From Thermosulfuriphilus ammonigenes (GTDB taxonomy: Bacteria; Desulfobacterota; Thermodesulfobacteria; Thermodesulfobacteriales; ST65), in the NCBI RefSeq assembly GCF_011207455.1, contig NZ_CP048877.1, forward strand, positions 178,576 to 242,575: DNA of 64,000 nucleotides, read 5' to 3'. Under the pieces are notes generated by a model. The model saw only the letters and a program-made list of their open reading frames with translations, was not told the DNA's origin and ran no database searches. The position numbers were made by a program, and so were the translations under genes. Each line of letters starts with the position of its first letter. Position 1 is the first letter of the stretch. Shown here in pieces: positions 63,153-64,000 of the stretch.

Positions 63153-63656
63153 TCAATTGGTGTTGAGATAAAGTCGATCGAACCTGACCATAACCCGATC
63201 AAGGTTTTTGATTTTAACTCCAGCCAGGACCTTTTTCACTATCTGATGGACCCATCTTTCTTCGGAAAAGTCTCTAAGCTCCGGAAGATGTTCAAAGCGG
63301 CTAAAGCGTACCATATGGATCAACTCATGGGTGAGGATGTAGATCAAAAATGGCAAAAGAAGACCGGGCAATCCCCCACCGGTGGCCCTCAGGATCCGCC
63401 CATCGTTTAAGGCCACTAGATAAAGACGATCTCTTGCCTCCGGAAGATTCCGGGCCTCAAAGGGAACCTGAAGGATCAAAAGCTGGGCAAAGGCCTCGAG
63501 CCCCTCTGGCCAGGAATACCGTTCAAGGGTCAGAATATCATACGGCAACCGAAGCCAATCTCTGGAGGAGAAGGCATAATAATCATGCACGGCCTCTTCG
63601 GCAATCTCTTGAGCCTCGGCCAGAAGGGTCAGATCTTCTTCCCTGAAACGGATCAT
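63153..63656 (-). CDS. Putative zinc-metalloprotease-like protein (HExxH)
   Basis: A 167-residue protein with [16 protein letters not shown], an HExxH motif in a predicted helix, and further acidic and His residues in [15 protein letters not shown] that could be a third ligand. No signal peptide or membrane segment. I do not know the family; active-site shape suggests a minimal metallopeptidase. It lies 20 nt upstream of the fmdB-like gene, in the same direction. Confidence 0.7.
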   Translation of the reverse strand: MIRFREEDLTLLAEAQEIAEEAVHDYYAFSSRDWLRLPYDILTLERYSWPEGLEAFAQLLILQVPFEARNLPEARDRLYLVALNDGRILRATGGGLPGLLLPFLIYILTHELIHMVRFSRFEHLPELRDFSEERWVHQIVKKVLAGVKIKNLDRVMVRFDRLYLNTN

Positions 63657-63666
63657 CTCTTACGAG

Positions 63667-63694
63667 AAGCTAAAGGAACATCTTAGCTTGTCAA
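63667..63694 (-). promoter_or_regulatory. Candidate promoter for the metalloprotease-like/fmdB-like genes
   Basis: On the minus strand TTGACA (63694-63689), 16-bp spacer, TAGCTT (63672-63667). The -35 is perfect, the -10 weak. The 190-bp gap to the cytochrome gene otherwise holds AT-rich sequence with no clear further signal. Confidence 0.4.
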
Positions 63695-63846
63695 GTTTTT
63701 CACTTACCAAAAATAGTTATCTTTTTCACACTTCATATTGGCATTTTCGATAGCCTTTATTAGTTTTTTAAATTAAAAATTATCTTGTTAACTAAATGTG
63801 GTTTTGCTAAGTTTTGCCTAAATAAATTTTATAAGGAGGTCTTTTT

Positions 63847-64000
63847 ATGAGGAGGTCGTTTCTTTTCGCCCTTATCTTTTTGTTATGGGCTAGTCCTGGT
63901 TTTTCAAAGTTAACCTTTCCCAACAAACCTATCGATGATTTCGAAACTTTTGTTAAAACCTATGACTCCAAACGTTGCATGGAGTGCCATGAAGACATTT
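63847..64000 (+). CDS. Exported c-type cytochrome (5' end only)
   Basis: A strong AAGGAGG site precedes ATG 63847. The protein starts with a signal peptide (MRRSFLFALIFLLWASPGFS) and about 45 residues in has the heme-c motif CMECH. The window ends just after, so size and heme number are unknown; multiheme cytochromes of sulfur or nitrogen metabolism start this way. Confidence 0.85.
   Translation, partial: MRRSFLFALIFLLWASPGFSKLTFPNKPIDDFETFVKTYDSKRCMECHEDI

Noticed and set aside
1-64000. Mobile element, prophage, CRISPR array or tRNA
   Set aside because: No transposase, integrase, terminal repeats, spaced direct repeats or cloverleaf with CCA was seen on either strand by reading; a tRNAscan or CRISPR finder run would be decisive.

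Overview
The window reads as chromosomal DNA of an anaerobic, probably thermophilic Gram-negative bacterium of the Desulfobacterota/Thermodesulfobacteriota type. The clues are an acetyl-CoA carboxylase with fused alpha and beta transferase subunits, an LptE lipoprotein, c-type cytochrome (CXXCH) proteins, a PEP-CTERM protein, SAM decarboxylase next to an agmatinase-type ureohydrolase, dense packing with many 1-4 nt gene overlaps, and Lys/Glu-rich proteins. The phylum is inferred from gene content; no rRNA gene is present to settle it. I saw no tRNA, CRISPR array, insertion sequence or prophage.

Layout. 1-4.6 kb: 5' part of rarA, a sodium-coupled amino-acid transporter with a 45-residue membrane partner, then a phosphatase-like protein, deoC and a flavoprotein. 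4.6-10.8 kb: an M48-TPR membrane protease, an HDOD protein, an unknown protein with an internal duplication, a TraB-like protein, yjbQ and a BON lipoprotein. 10.8-17.2 kb: mnmG, a Cys-rich thioredoxin-fold candidate, rpoH overlapping a TPR protein, a LolB-like lipoprotein and a flavodoxin-fold reductase. 17.2-23.4 kb: MidA-type methyltransferase, CBS protein, fused PabB-PabC, EmrAB-type efflux pair. 23.4-31.4 kb: a signalling block with a chemoreceptor, a multi-GAF kinase, a single-domain response regulator and a hybrid kinase, around a 525-bp AT-rich control region. 31.4-34.6 kb: cation/proton antiporter, a TrkA-Usp fusion and a MarC protein. 34.6-39.8 kb: an operon accC, fused accA-accD, biotin carrier-like protein and birA. 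39.8-43.5 kb: XRE-cupin regulator, speD, speB and two genes of a metal ABC importer. 43.5-47.4 kb: double Usp, an ArsB/SLC13-type transporter with an extra periplasmic domain, and an MscS channel. 47.4-54.9 kb: rpsT, then ribD-ribE-ribBA-ribH-nusB-leuS-lptE on the minus strand. 54.9-58.5 kb: a PEP-CTERM protein behind a sigma-54-like promoter, convergent with a hybrid kinase that carries a CXXCH motif in its sensor. 58.5-64 kb: SpmA-SpmB fusion, HD hydrolase, radical SAM protein, CCA-adding enzyme, FmdB zinc ribbon, a metalloprotease-like protein and the start of a c-type cytochrome.

Most of the window is ordinary. The parts most worth a second look are: the PEP-CTERM gene with its sigma-54-like promoter and four repeated heptamers including a 22-bp perfect palindrome; the neighbouring CXXCH kinase whose AT-rich sensor half looks grafted onto a GC-rich kinase half; the AccC/AccAD/carrier/BirA operon with a non-canonical biotinylation motif; the speD leader with mutually exclusive hairpins; the tiny transporter partner missed by length cut-offs; the duplicated protein at 7.5 kb; and five tail-to-tail gene pairs that share a 4-bp stop overlap.
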